Below, in pieces: positions 1 to 9,350 of a DNA stretch of 64,000 nucleotides. A program made the translations under genes and the position numbers. Source of the DNA: Korobacter sp963758505 (GTDB taxonomy: Bacteria; Acidobacteriota; Terriglobia; Terriglobales; Acidobacteriaceae); contig CAVWVJ010000003.1 of assembly GCA_963758505.1 (NCBI GenBank), positions 496,001-560,000 of the forward strand. Reading direction: 5' to 3'. The notes under the pieces are model-generated. The model was not told the origin of the DNA. It saw only the letters and a list, made by a program, of their open reading frames with translations, and searched no databases. Each line of letters starts with the position of its first letter. Position 1 is the stretch's first letter.

Positions 1-147
1 AATGTGGAATCCATGTGCCAATTCGGGTAGAAACTGCTCACAATCAGAGCTGGCGAGCAGCAATTTGCCGTGGTTATTGCATCCGAAGCAGTTGGAATCT
101 TTCTTGCCATACAAGTGCTTGCCGTATCAGCCCGATCGAGTAGCCCT

Positions 148-3100
148 GTGAAAAAAAGCTTTACCATTGTTACCTCCCTTTGCCTTTTATTTCTAGTCGC
201 CGGAGTTCGTGCGCAAGATTTCCAAGTTGATCAGCAGCCCTCGGCACCAGCGGCCAAGCCCGGCCAGAAATCGAAAGGCAAGCCTGCGAACAAGCAGGCC
301 GCTCCCAGCGCTCAAAACGGCCTTGGTTGGGGAAGCAGCATCGAAGTGGGCCGTCTGGCGCGCGCTGCCGAAGACGCGCTCAAGCACGGGAATCCTACAG
401 CTGCCTCCAATTACGCGCAGCGCGCCGTGGAAAAAGCGCCCCAGAACAGCAAATTGTGGCTCCTGCTCGGCTATACCTCGCGCCTCGCGGGCAAGACCCA
501 GCAGTCGATCGACGCTTACAACCAGGCCCTGAAGACCGATCCCAAATCGCTGGACGCCAAATCCGGCCTGGCGCAGACCTACATGCGTGCCGGCCGCAAT
601 GACGATGCCAAGCGCCTCCTCGCCCAGGTGCTGGCGGCCGATTCGCGCCGTCAGAACGACCTCCTGGTCGCCGGCGAGCTCTACCTGCGTACTGGCGATC
701 CGACGGCCGGAATCAATTACCTGCAGCGCGCCGACAACCTCAAGCCCTCGGCCCATGCCGAATTGCTGATGGCCATGGGTTATATGCGGCTCAAGCAGCC
801 GCAGAAGGCCAAGGCGCTGCTCGACTCCGCCCGGAAGCGAGCTCCGAATAATGTCGAAATCTTCCAGGCGGTCGCAACGTTCTATCGCGAAGATCACGAC
901 TATAAGAGCGCCATCGAGACCCTGAAGAGCGCGCCTCGCAAGACGCCCAGCCTCCTCGCCGACCTTGCATTCACGTATGAACTCGCGGGCGACAAGAAAA
1001 GCTCGGCGCAAACGTATGTCAAGGCTGCGAATGCCGCCCCCAAAGAGATCAAGTACCAGCTAAGCGCGGCTCAATCGCTGATCCAGAACGGGGATAAGCA
1101 AAAAGCGCTTGAGTTCATCAACCGCGCCGCCGCCATCAATCCGGACCACTATCGCCTGCACGCCATTCGCGCGGGACTGGCAAAGTCCGAAAACCGCAAT
1201 GCGGACGCGGTCAAGGAATACCAGCTCGCACTCGCGGCGATGCCGAAAGACGGCGTGCCCGAAGGACAGCTATACCCCGTTCTCCTTCGTTTGAATCTCG
1301 CGGAGGCGCTGAAAGATTCAGGCAACGCAGACGGCGCTCGTCAGCAGATGGCCTTGGCCGAGCAGGAGATTGCGAAGATCCACGTGGAAGGCCCGGCTAA
1401 GGCAGAATTCCTTCGCGTACGGGCCTCGATCAAGGCGTCGAGCCAGGACTTTGCCGGCGCGGAAGCCGACTTGAAGGAAGCGCAGAAGCTCGATCCCAAC
1501 AACCCGCTGATCACGCTGCAATACGCCAATTTGCTGTGGAAAGCCGGACGCCCGGATGAGTCGCGCCGCATGTACCTGGGCATCCTGCAAGGCGATCCGA
1601 AGAACCGCTTCGCGCTCGAGGCTCTCGGCTACCTGTCGCGTGACGCCGGCGATCCTAAGGGGGCGGAGCACTACTTCACGCTGCTCGCACAATACTATCC
1701 GGACGACTACGTTCCTTACCTTGCTCTCGGGGATCTTTACACCGCGACCCATGACTACACCCGCGCGCTGGCCAATTACGACCGCGCCCATCAGATTGCG
1801 CCCACCAACGCGATCGTAGTGGCCAACGCCGCGAACGCGGCCATTGAGGCTCGCCAGCTTCCGATCGCCGGCGAGTGGCTTGCGCGCGCTACCGGCGATA
1901 TGGCCGACGAACCGCACGTGCTGGTGGAGAAAGAACGTTACCTCTTCCATACCGGTAAGTACCAGGAATCCGCCGCCACCGGCCAGCGCGCCCTCGAAAA
2001 GCTGCCCAAGGATCGCAACGCCAGCGTCTATCTCGCCTATGCCTATTACAACCTGGGCCGCTACGACGACGTGCTCGCCCTGGCGGATAAGTACGACAAC
2101 ATCCTTCCGAAGGAACCGAATTTCCCCCTTCTGGAAGGCCACGTGCATAGACAATCGCAGTTGCTGAATGAAGCCATCCAGGACTACACCCACGCCCTCG
2201 AGCGTGATCCAAAGATGGTCGAAGCGTATGTCAACCGAGGATATGTGCTGAACGATATGCAGAACGCCGAGCAGGCGTCGCAGGACTTCCATACTGCGCT
2301 TCAGCTCAATCCGGACAACGGAACGGCACACCTCGGCCTCTCGTTTTCTGACCTCCAGCTGCATCACGGCAGAGAGGCACTCGAGCAGGCCGCCATTGCG
2401 GAGAAAGTGCTTGGGGAATCGGGCGCGACTCACCTGGCCCGCGCGACCGCCTATCGCCAGCAGCGCCTCATGGCCCAGGCGGAGCGCGAGTACGCCGCCG
2501 CCATCAAGTTCTCGGCCCAGGATGCGAAACTCCGTCTCGCCCTCGCCGACACGCAATATCACGAGAGAAAGTTCAATCTGGCCCTTGCGACCCTCGCCGA
2601 TGCGCTCACCCTGGATCCTGACGATCCGGTCATCTACGCGCAGATGGCGCACGCGCACGCCGAACTGCATCACCGTGAGGAAACACTTCGCTACGTGGCG
2701 CTCGCCGAAAAGGCCGGCAACAATCGTTCCCTGGTGCTGCTCGATACCGGCGATGCCCTGCTGACGCTTGGCGATCGTGAAGGCGCGATGCAGCGCTTCG
2801 AGCGTGCTCTCGACGCGCCCGACGCCGACCGCGTACAAGCGCGCCTCGCGATTGCGCGCCTCATGGTCCGTTACGGACACGAGGGCGACGCTCGCCAGCA
2901 GGTAGCTCTCGCGTTCGCCGAGAGCCGCATCGGCGAAGCTTCGCCGGTCACGCCAGATGATCTGGTAGAAGCCGCCAACATTTTCCTCTCCATCGACGAT
3001 TTCGACTTGGCCAAGCGGTACTTTGAGAAGGCCAAGGAAGCAGGGGCCGCCGATGAAGTAGTGAGCATCGGCCTGGCGAATGTAGCTCTCGTGCGAGGCC

Positions 3101-4356
3101 AGACCAGCGATGCCCAGGCGCAACTGGCGAAAATTGGCGATCCCACGGAAGAGCAACAGAACTACGATTACCAGCTCGCCATGGGCAGCGTGTATCGCCA
3201 GCAGCGCGATAGCGTTCGCTCCTTAAGCGCCTTCGCCCGCGCGAATCAGCTTGGCGGGCCCGACGATCCCATCGCCGAACGCGCGTTGTTCGAAGCCGCC
3301 GGTACGGAAGGAATACAGATCAACAACAAGGTCAGCGTCCTCTCCGATTTCGAGATGCACGGCATTTTTGACGACGCCACGATCTACAACCTCGACCGTC
3401 AGATTTTCGGGGTCACCGGCAATCAGCCTTTGCCGCCGCCGCGCTCTACCCTGGAATCGCTATGGACGAATGGTTATCGCCTTCACCTCGGCAGGCTCCC
3501 GCTGATCAGCGGATTCTTCCAGTTGCGCAATGCCCGCGGTGAATATTCCGTGCCCAGCGACGCTTTGATCGTTCCCATTGATACCTACGATTACAATTTC
3601 AACTCTGCGATTAATCCTTCGCTCCACCTCGGATTCCTTACAATGAACTTCAACACCGGGGTCCAGTTCACGGTGCGCCGCGATAAGGAATCGCCGGTGC
3701 TCTTGAACCAGAATCTGTTTCGTCAGTTTGCGTACGTGGAAACCAATTCGATCGGAGACTGGTTGCAGCTTCGGGCACAGGGATTTCATGAAGCAGGCCC
3801 CTTCACGGACCGCGACCTCAGTTCGCGCGATGTGGGCGGCCGCCTCGAATTCATCGTAGGACGACCTTGGGGACGAAGTGCCTTTCTCACCGGCTACACC
3901 GTGCGCGACATCGTCTATAACCCGTCGATTCGCGAATTTTTTACCACCAGCACGTACGCGGGATTGCAACACACCTTCGGGCGCTCGAGAAAATTAACCG
4001 TCGCCGGCCTGGGCGAATACGTTCGCTCCTGGCGTGTGCAAAATTCTGAATACGCGATCGCGCAGGCCCTGCAGCCCGCAGGACAAATCACTTACGAGCC
4101 GAATAATCGTTGGAAAGCGGATGGTTCTGTCGCCTGGGGCAAGGGCGAAGGATTCAGTGCTTATGACAACGTGCAGAGCAGTTTCTTCATCTCTTATGTG
4201 AGGCCGTTTCGCCGTTCGGTGACGGATGGTTTCGGAAACGTTCCCGTTGAGTATCCTTTGCGTTTTTCTTTTGGGATTCAGACGGACAATTTTTATGACT
4301 TTACTGGCCACGGTCAGGCACAGATTCGCCCTGTAGTTCGCCTCACGGTGTTTTAA
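148..4356 (+). CDS. TPR-repeat protein with C-terminal outer-membrane beta-barrel (exopolysaccharide exporter, BcsC/PelB-like)
   Basis: Probable outer-membrane secretin-like exporter of a polysaccharide. The open frame extends back to a GTG at 70, but the GTG at 148 is preferred because it starts a clean signal peptide (VKK, a hydrophobic stretch, then VRAQ as cleavage site). From there the protein is 1402 aa. After a short Pro/Lys/Ala-rich linker, residues of about 60-990 are dense TPR-like helical repeats (many A-x-x-Y/L and LxPxN/D periodicities). The last ~330 residues are rich in alternating aromatic/polar strands and end in a terminal Phe, as outer-membrane barrels do. This TPR-then-barrel plan is that of BcsC, PelB and PgaA. 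Genes for a glycosyltransferase and a flippase follow directly, which supports export of a glycan. Which polysaccharide is exported cannot be told. Confidence 0.8.
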   Translation: MKKSFTIVTSLCLLFLVAGVRAQDFQVDQQPSAPAAKPGQKSKGKPANKQAAPSAQNGLGWGSSIEVGRLARAAEDALKHGNPTAASNYAQRAVEKAPQNSKLWLLLGYTSRLAGKTQQSIDAYNQALKTDPKSLDAKSGLAQTYMRAGRNDDAKRLLAQVLAADSRRQNDLLVAGELYLRTGDPTAGINYLQRADNLKPSAHAELLMAMGYMRLKQPQKAKALLDSARKRAPNNVEIFQAVATFYREDHDYKSAIETLKSAPRKTPSLLADLAFTYELAGDKKSSAQTYVKAANAAPKEIKYQLSAAQSLIQNGDKQKALEFINRAAAINPDHYRLHAIRAGLAKSENRNADAVKEYQLALAAMPKDGVPEGQLYPVLLRLNLAEALKDSGNADGARQQMALAEQEIAKIHVEGPAKAEFLRVRASIKASSQDFAGAEADLKEAQKLDPNNPLITLQYANLLWKAGRPDESRRMYLGILQGDPKNRFALEALGYLSRDAGDPKGAEHYFTLLAQYYPDDYVPYLALGDLYTATHDYTRALANYDRAHQIAPTNAIVVANAANAAIEARQLPIAGEWLARATGDMADEPHVLVEKERYLFHTGKYQESAATGQRALEKLPKDRNASVYLAYAYYNLGRYDDVLALADKYDNILPKEPNFPLLEGHVHRQSQLLNEAIQDYTHALERDPKMVEAYVNRGYVLNDMQNAEQASQDFHTALQLNPDNGTAHLGLSFSDLQLHHGREALEQAAIAEKVLGESGATHLARATAYRQQRLMAQAEREYAAAIKFSAQDAKLRLALADTQYHERKFNLALATLADALTLDPDDPVIYAQMAHAHAELHHREETLRYVALAEKAGNNRSLVLLDTGDALLTLGDREGAMQRFERALDAPDADRVQARLAIARLMVRYGHEGDARQQVALAFAESRIGEASPVTPDDLVEAANIFLSIDDFDLAKRYFEKAKEAGAADEVVSIGLANVALVRGQTSDAQAQLAKIGDPTEEQQNYDYQLAMGSVYRQQRDSVRSLSAFARANQLGGPDDPIAERALFEAAGTEGIQINNKVSVLSDFEMHGIFDDATIYNLDRQIFGVTGNQPLPPPRSTLESLWTNGYRLHLGRLPLISGFFQLRNARGEYSVPSDALIVPIDTYDYNFNSAINPSLHLGFLTMNFNTGVQFTVRRDKESPVLLNQNLFRQFAYVETNSIGDWLQLRAQGFHEAGPFTDRDLSSRDVGGRLEFIVGRPWGRSAFLTGYTVRDIVYNPSIREFFTTSTYAGLQHTFGRSRKLTVAGLGEYVRSWRVQNSEYAIAQALQPAGQITYEPNNRWKADGSVAWGKGEGFSAYDNVQSSFFISYVRPFRRSVTDGFGNVPVEYPLRFSFGIQTDNFYDFTGHGQAQIRPVVRLTVF

Positions 4357-4371
4357 CGCCAGAAGGATTGC

Positions 4372-5622
4372 ATGAAGATTTGCCTGGTTACAGCCTTCCC
4401 ACCTAGCCGGCGGGGGCTGAACGAATACGGGTACCACATAGCGCGAGAGTTGCAGCGTGATCCGCTGCTTAGCGTGACCGTCCTGGCCGACGAGCTGGAG
4501 ACGCCGGAGCGGGAGCTCGAGGACTTCGACGTCCAGCGGGTATGGCGCTTCGACAGCCTGTCGAACCCTCTGCGGTTACGAAAGGCCCTCCGCGAGCATA
4601 AGCCGGATGTAGTGTGGTTCAATCTCCTATTCTCGACCTTTGGCAATAACCCCATGGCAGCGTTTGCCGGACTGACGGTTCCTATCTTCAGCCGGCTGTC
4701 CGGCCGCTATACCCATGTCACGCTCCACCATTTGATGGAGAATATCGATCTTGCACACGCCAATGTGCGGTTCCCGAAGGCTTACCGCGCCGCCGGGAAT
4801 CTGGCCACTCGCATGTTGCTGGCGGCCAACTCGATCAGTGTCCTTTTGCCGGCTTATCGTCGTACCCTGATCAACAAGTACGGCGGGGAAAATGTGCACT
4901 TTCGTGCGCATGGCATCATGTCCGCCCGGCCCGAGCCCCCTGACTATTCTCGACGTGGTGTTCCTGACCATCGCGTGCTAGCATTCGGCAAGTGGGGTAC
5001 TTACAAACGGCTCGAGCTTCTCATGGAAGCTTTCGAACTGGTTTCCGCCCGCATGCCGAATGCAAAGCTGATCATTGCCGGCAGCAACCACCCCATGACC
5101 CCGGGCTATGTTGAAAGCGTCGCGAAGCGATACGAAGGAGATTCGCGCGTCGAGTTTGTGGGGTACGTTGCCGAAGAAGACATTCCGGAACTGTTCCGCA
5201 ACTCAAGCGTGTTGGTTATGCCTTATTCCTCGGCCACCGGTTCCAGCGGCGTTGCTCATCTTGCTGCCGAATACGGCCTGCCGATCATCTGTGCGGATAT
5301 CCCGGACTTCCACGAGATGGCGGAAGACGAAGGCCTCGGTATCCTCTTCTATCAGACCGGAAGCGAAAGCAGCCTCGCCGACCAAGTCTGCGGACTGCTG
5401 AATTCTCCCGAGATGATGAAGGAGATGTCGGAGCAGAACTTCTCCGCCGCCCTTCGCCAGACCATGCCGCAAATCATGCGGCAGTATTTGCGTTCCTTCG
5501 ACCTGCACCAGCGCGCCCGAGCGCTGGAGCCGATCGCGCGTTTTCGACGTATACCAGGCTGGGTACCCTCCCGCTCGGCCATCTTCCGCGCCGCTGCGCC
5601 AAGGTGGGTTCCATGGATGTAA
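4372..5622 (+). CDS. GT-B fold glycosyltransferase (GT4/GT1-like)
   Basis: Glycosyltransferase of 416 aa that would transfer a sugar from a nucleotide donor to a growing glycan at the inner membrane. It starts MKICLVTAFPPSRRG, the usual beta-strand and Gly-rich loop of GT-B N-domains. The C-domain (about residues 200-370) has the family hallmarks: VLAFGKWGTYKRLELL, LIIAGSN, VEFVGYV, an LFRNSSVLVMPY segment and SSGVAHLAAEYGLP, which corresponds to the donor-binding Glu region of GT4 enzymes. It lies 15 bp after the TPR-barrel gene and overlaps the next gene, so it is probably co-transcribed. Donor and acceptor are unknown. Confidence 0.85.
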   Translation: MKICLVTAFPPSRRGLNEYGYHIARELQRDPLLSVTVLADELETPERELEDFDVQRVWRFDSLSNPLRLRKALREHKPDVVWFNLLFSTFGNNPMAAFAGLTVPIFSRLSGRYTHVTLHHLMENIDLAHANVRFPKAYRAAGNLATRMLLAANSISVLLPAYRRTLINKYGGENVHFRAHGIMSARPEPPDYSRRGVPDHRVLAFGKWGTYKRLELLMEAFELVSARMPNAKLIIAGSNHPMTPGYVESVAKRYEGDSRVEFVGYVAEEDIPELFRNSSVLVMPYSSATGSSGVAHLAAEYGLPIICADIPDFHEMAEDEGLGILFYQTGSESSLADQVCGLLNSPEMMKEMSEQNFSAALRQTMPQIMRQYLRSFDLHQRARALEPIARFRRIPGWVPSRSAIFRAAAPRWVPWM

Positions 5623-6788
5623 GAGCGATTGTCGTTGTTGGGTACGTAGATCCCACCAATGACACGAAAGGCCGAACTCCGGAGTCCTTCGCCGGGATGC
5701 CGCTTGTGCTCAGCGAAGTGCTTGGTCGATCGGTGCTCTCGCGGACCGCGCAAAGGCTTCGTCACTACGGAATCTCGCAGCTGGTCACGGTGTGCGACCC
5801 CGAGGTCGCTTCTGCCCTCGACTCGGCCGCGATCAAGGATCTGAACCTCATGCCGCAGGATCGCGGCCTCTGGCGTACCGCCGAGACGGTGTTTAATGAC
5901 TTCGTGCAGAAAGGCGCCGAACTGGTTCTGGTTGTCCGCCTCGGCCCTTACGCCGAAATCGATTACGAGGAGTTTATCCAGTTCCATCTGGAACAGCACG
6001 GAAGCGCGACGGTAGCGGTCGATGCCCGCGGTTATCGTATCGGGGTCGTCGCGCTCTGCCCGTCGCGGCGCAACGATGCTGCCTACCTGTTCCGCCACAA
6101 CATGGAAGAGTTTCGCGTTCCCTGCCAGCAGTACGTCTTTCGCGGCTACCTCAACCGCCTGATCACGCCCATAGACCTTCGCCAGCTGGCGGTCGACTCG
6201 CTGCTGCAACGCAACCACCTGCAGCCGGTGGGAAAACAGATTCGTCCTGGGGTATGGACGGGGCCTTCCGCGCGGGTTCATCCTCGTGCCCGCATCGTGG
6301 CTCCGGCGTACATTGGCGAACGCGCTAAGGTTCGTGCCTCGGCTGTTATTACCCGCTTTACCACTATTGAGCACCATGCGGTCGTGGACTGTGGGACAGT
6401 GGTGGAGAACACTTCCGTGGCTCCTTACACTTACATAGGAGCAGGTCTGGATGTAAACTATGCCATCGTCGGGGGTGGCCGGCTGGCCAGCCTGCGCCGC
6501 AATGTAGAAGTCGAAATTCGTGACCCAAAGCTGGTATCCAGCATCTCATCTAGTGCGCCGCTTCGTGCGGTACGCGAGATGACAGCTTTGGCGGCCTATT
6601 TGCCCCAGCAGATTCTCAGCGGCCTTCTCGCAAAGTCTCAGCGAAAGATGCCGTCAGATTTGCCCACTGCCGTGAATACTCCTTCTGCAGCATTAAAGGA
6701 GCCGGCTCTCAATAACCCGGATGGCACTATGAACTCATCAGAGTTCCCCTCCGATTTCGCAGTTGCGAGGAGATATGGAAACGAGTAG
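5613..6788 (+). CDS. Degenerate sugar nucleotidyltransferase with C-terminal left-handed beta-helix
   Basis: 391 aa starting at ATG 5613, which overlaps the preceding stop by 10 bases and has an AAGGTG box about 6 bases upstream; an in-frame ATG at 5604 is less likely. The N-terminal ~200 residues follow the NTP-transferase fold (AIVVVG..., a P-L/V-L...GRSVLSRTAQRLRHYG helix, later YEEFIQFHLEQHG). The C-terminal part (about 210-310) has the hexapeptide-like pattern GPSARVHPRARIVAPAYIGE of left-handed beta-helices, as in GlmU or mannose-1-phosphate guanylyltransferases. The usual GGxGTRLxPLT nucleotide loop is missing; the corresponding stretch reads VGYVDPTNDTKG. It may therefore be a pseudo-enzyme or bind an unusual substrate. 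Position inside the glycan operon suggests a role in sugar activation or its regulation. Confidence 0.65.
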   Translation: MDVRAIVVVGYVDPTNDTKGRTPESFAGMPLVLSEVLGRSVLSRTAQRLRHYGISQLVTVCDPEVASALDSAAIKDLNLMPQDRGLWRTAETVFNDFVQKGAELVLVVRLGPYAEIDYEEFIQFHLEQHGSATVAVDARGYRIGVVALCPSRRNDAAYLFRHNMEEFRVPCQQYVFRGYLNRLITPIDLRQLAVDSLLQRNHLQPVGKQIRPGVWTGPSARVHPRARIVAPAYIGERAKVRASAVITRFTTIEHHAVVDCGTVVENTSVAPYTYIGAGLDVNYAIVGGGRLASLRRNVEVEIRDPKLVSSISSSAPLRAVREMTALAAYLPQQILSGLLAKSQRKMPSDLPTAVNTPSAALKEPALNNPDGTMNSSEFPSDFAVARRYGNE

Positions 6789-7236
6789 GCCAGTTGTCGT
6801 AAAACGCATGCCGGAACGCCTGAACGCCCCGGCTTCCAAGAAATTTCTCGTCGAAGTGGAACCGTTCCTTCGCTCGGACCGGCCCCAGCTGGTACTGGAT
6901 CTTTCCCAGGTGAAGCAGATGGATGCCGCTGGCGTCGATATGCTGCTCCACTGCCTCAACGAGACGATGAAACGCGATGGCGACGTCAAGCTGGCCTCCC
7001 TCTCCCCGCAGGCTGCCGTCGTTCTCGAGATGACGCGTACCGAGCGCCTCTTCGAGGTCTATCAGAATTCCACCGATGCGGTGCGCAGCTTCAGCAGCTT
7101 CCTGCCGAATGCGATCAAGCACTCGTACGCTCACTCGTATGCAAGCTTCGCGCCCTCGGCCTCCATGGCGTTCCCGGTCAGCAATGTGCAATTGCCCATG
7201 ATTCCTGACTCGGACGGCGCCGACCAGGCAGCATGA
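6775..7236 (+). CDS. STAS-domain protein (anti-sigma-factor-antagonist-like)
   Basis: 153 aa from ATG 6775 (a GAGGAG lies only 2 bases upstream; an alternative TTG is at 6763). Residues about 8-105 read as a STAS domain: a first strand, then LVLDLSQVKQMDAAGVDMLLHC, the conserved strand-helix with a D-A-A-G that replaces the usual D-S-S-G/A phosphorylation site, then VKLASLSPQAAVVLEMT and a final helix. The conserved phospho-Ser is thus Ala, so classical SpoIIAA-type phosphorylation is doubtful. A ~45 residue Ser/Ala-rich tail follows. The gene sits between the nucleotidyltransferase-like gene and the flippase, overlapping both, which suggests it regulates or scaffolds the glycan machinery. 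Confidence 0.75.
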   Translation: METSRPVVVKRMPERLNAPASKKFLVEVEPFLRSDRPQLVLDLSQVKQMDAAGVDMLLHCLNETMKRDGDVKLASLSPQAAVVLEMTRTERLFEVYQNSTDAVRSFSSFLPNAIKHSYAHSYASFAPSASMAFPVSNVQLPMIPDSDGADQAA

Positions 7237-8552
7237 GTTCAAATCCCGATACGTTGTTAAACCCTCCAGCCCGCGATCTTCGCGGGCTGGTTCGGTCTTT
7301 CAGGCTTGCGCCCACCCACAGCAAGCTTGTAGGCGGAAGTCTTGTCATGCTCGCCGGCTCGATGACGATGAGCGTGCTCAACTTCGGCTACAACATGGTC
7401 GTTGCCCGCATGTTGGGTAAAGCATTCTTCGCCCAGGCTGCCGCCGCGGTGACGATGCAGCTTATCGTGTCCGCCCTTACCCTCTCGGTCCAAATGGTCT
7501 GCGCCAAGTTTGTCGCCAAGAACGAGACCGCCGAAGAAAAGTCTTACACCTACCGCACGCTGCTTCGCCGAGCCTGGATGATCGGTGGTTCCGTCGGCAT
7601 CGCGATGATCGTGATCAGCGTCCCCGGCTCCGCCTGGCTGCAAATGTCTTCGCCTTGGACGATGATCATCCTTGCCATTGGCATGACTTTCTACGTTCCC
7701 CTCGGCGTAAAGCGCGGAGGACTCCAGGGCGTCTGCAACTTCCGGCAGTTGAGCGCGAATTTCATCCTGGAAACCGTCGTCAAACTCGTTGCCGCCGTTG
7801 CTCTTCTTTATGCCGGCTTCGGAATCCATGGCGCGGTCGCCGCCATTTCCATCTCGGTCATCGCCGCGTATTATTGGCCACGAGTTCCGGAAGAACTTCG
7901 CAAGCAGCCGAAACTCGGGGTTCCTGCATCTTTCAAAGAAGGTGTCCAGGCCATCATCTTTTTTGTCGGCCAGGTCGTTATCAACAACATCGATATTTTG
8001 CTGGTGAACCACTTCTTCCGCCCCGAGATCGCTGGTTTGTACGCTGCTATCGCTCTCGTGGGGCGCGTTTTGTATATCGCTTCCTGGCAGGTTGTCAGCG
8101 CTATGTTCCCGATCGCCGCGGCGAAGAAAGAAGCGCACGAAAAAGAAAGCTGGACCGTCATCGGCGTCCCCCTCGCCCTGGTGGCTGCCATCTCGATCTT
8201 CTTCATCGGCGTGGTCGGGCTCATGCCTGACTTTGTCTTACGGGTGCTGTTCGGGGCCAAGTTCCAGATCGCCGGTACCGGCGTCGGCAATCTACTCATG
8301 CTGCGTACGCTCGCTACGGGTGGATACGCCCTCAGCGTTGTCCTGATGACCTACGAAATGTCGAGACGCATTGCCAACACCGGATGGTTTCAGTTAGCGG
8401 TCGCGGGCTGCATTGTGGTAGGTATCTCTCTATTCCACAACTCTCTGCACGAGGTCATTCTGCTGCAGCAATTGTTGATGGGTTTCCTTTTGATATCCGT
8501 GGCCGCGCTGTTTGTCCGCGCGCGCCTTTCTCAACACGGGGGAGCAGCATGA
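7233..8552 (+). CDS. Polysaccharide/lipid-linked oligosaccharide flippase (MOP superfamily, Wzx/PelG-like)
   Basis: Integral membrane protein of 439 aa with about 12 hydrophobic segments. The N-terminal segment GSLVMLAGSMTMSVLNFGYNMVVARMLGKAFF is the typical start of the polysaccharide_synt/MATE-like flippase family: small-residue helix, then an A-R-x-L-G loop. It would move a lipid-linked glycan or a growing chain across the inner membrane. The start codon overlaps the stop of the STAS gene (ATGA), and the stop overlaps the next start in the same way, so translation of three genes looks coupled. Confidence 0.85.
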   Translation: MSSNPDTLLNPPARDLRGLVRSFRLAPTHSKLVGGSLVMLAGSMTMSVLNFGYNMVVARMLGKAFFAQAAAAVTMQLIVSALTLSVQMVCAKFVAKNETAEEKSYTYRTLLRRAWMIGGSVGIAMIVISVPGSAWLQMSSPWTMIILAIGMTFYVPLGVKRGGLQGVCNFRQLSANFILETVVKLVAAVALLYAGFGIHGAVAAISISVIAAYYWPRVPEELRKQPKLGVPASFKEGVQAIIFFVGQVVINNIDILLVNHFFRPEIAGLYAAIALVGRVLYIASWQVVSAMFPIAAAKKEAHEKESWTVIGVPLALVAAISIFFIGVVGLMPDFVLRVLFGAKFQIAGTGVGNLLMLRTLATGGYALSVVLMTYEMSRRIANTGWFQLAVAGCIVVGISLFHNSLHEVILLQQLLMGFLLISVAALFVRARLSQHGGAA

Positions 8553-9331
8553 AAAAGCTGCAACGCATTACCGAGGCCGAAGTCATTACCGATTTCCTCA
8601 AGAACGAGTTTTACCAGGGAGAGTTCCATCATGACCGGGACCGGTTCGAACACCTGGTAATGGAAGCCGACACCACCAGCGAGTACGACAATGCCATCCG
8701 GCGCGCGCTCCTCTTTCGCCGCCGTGGACACATGTGGCGCGAACTTCCCCCCGACACGCAATGGTGGGAGATCGAAATCGAAGCCCAGGATCTCGACAAG
8801 ATCCGCGTCTTCCCCCGTGCCCAATGGCGCAAGGTCTCCAACGGAAGTTTTCTCATCAGCGACATCGTGCGCCGCATCAAGTCCGAGCGCTTTCGCGGCA
8901 AAACGCGAGACTTCATCGCCAAAATACAGTCCCTGAGCTATCGACTGCGGGTAAGCAAAGACGACAGCTCGGTCATGCTCATCGGCATCGATGACGCCCA
9001 TCCGCTCACCATTCTGGAAGGCAACCACCGCCTCACCGCTGCCCTGCTCGCCTCGCCCGCGCTCCTGCAACAACGCTTCAAGATTTTCTGCGGCCTCTCG
9101 CCGCGCATGGCAGAATCCTGCTGGTACCAGACGAATCTCTCGAACCTGTGGCGCTATGCCAAGAATCGGGCTCGTAACTTCAGCTACGACAGGGATGCGG
9201 ACGTGGGATTGGTCGAGAAAGAGTTCTTGAAGAATGCCGGCGAAGCGCATCCAAATTTAACAGCTAACAAAGTTGCCGCCGGACGGAATGCTTCAGCCCA
9301 GTCCCCCTTTGGCGAAGCAAGTAAACAGTAA
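8549..9331 (+). CDS. Unknown protein with ParB-like G-N-H-R motif
   Basis: 260 aa starting at ATG 8549, with a GGGGGAG box just upstream and a 4-base overlap with the flippase stop. I do not recognise the family with certainty. It is cytoplasmic-looking, charged and rich in Arg/Trp. Near residue 160 it has the sequence LTILEGNHRLTAALL, which resembles the G-N/x-H-R substrate-binding motif of ParB/sulfiredoxin-like domains, where similar sequences bind nucleotides or act as kinases. Its translational coupling to the flippase indicates a role in the glycan pathway. It could be a modifying enzyme (for example a ParB-like kinase), but this is an inference from one motif. Confidence 0.6.
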   Translation: MKKLQRITEAEVITDFLKNEFYQGEFHHDRDRFEHLVMEADTTSEYDNAIRRALLFRRRGHMWRELPPDTQWWEIEIEAQDLDKIRVFPRAQWRKVSNGSFLISDIVRRIKSERFRGKTRDFIAKIQSLSYRLRVSKDDSSVMLIGIDDAHPLTILEGNHRLTAALLASPALLQQRFKIFCGLSPRMAESCWYQTNLSNLWRYAKNRARNFSYDRDADVGLVEKEFLKNAGEAHPNLTANKVAAGRNASAQSPFGEASKQ

Positions 9332-9350
9332 GAAAGCTTTGAGGTTCGGA

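Noticed and set aside
1318..3156. 612-codon minus-strand frame opposite the TPR gene
   Set aside because: Antisense shadow of a strongly coding TPR gene in high-GC DNA; no signal, RBS or domain.
7236..7260. GTTCAAATC-like tRNA T-loop
   Set aside because: Lies in the flippase start; no acceptor or anticodon stem around it.
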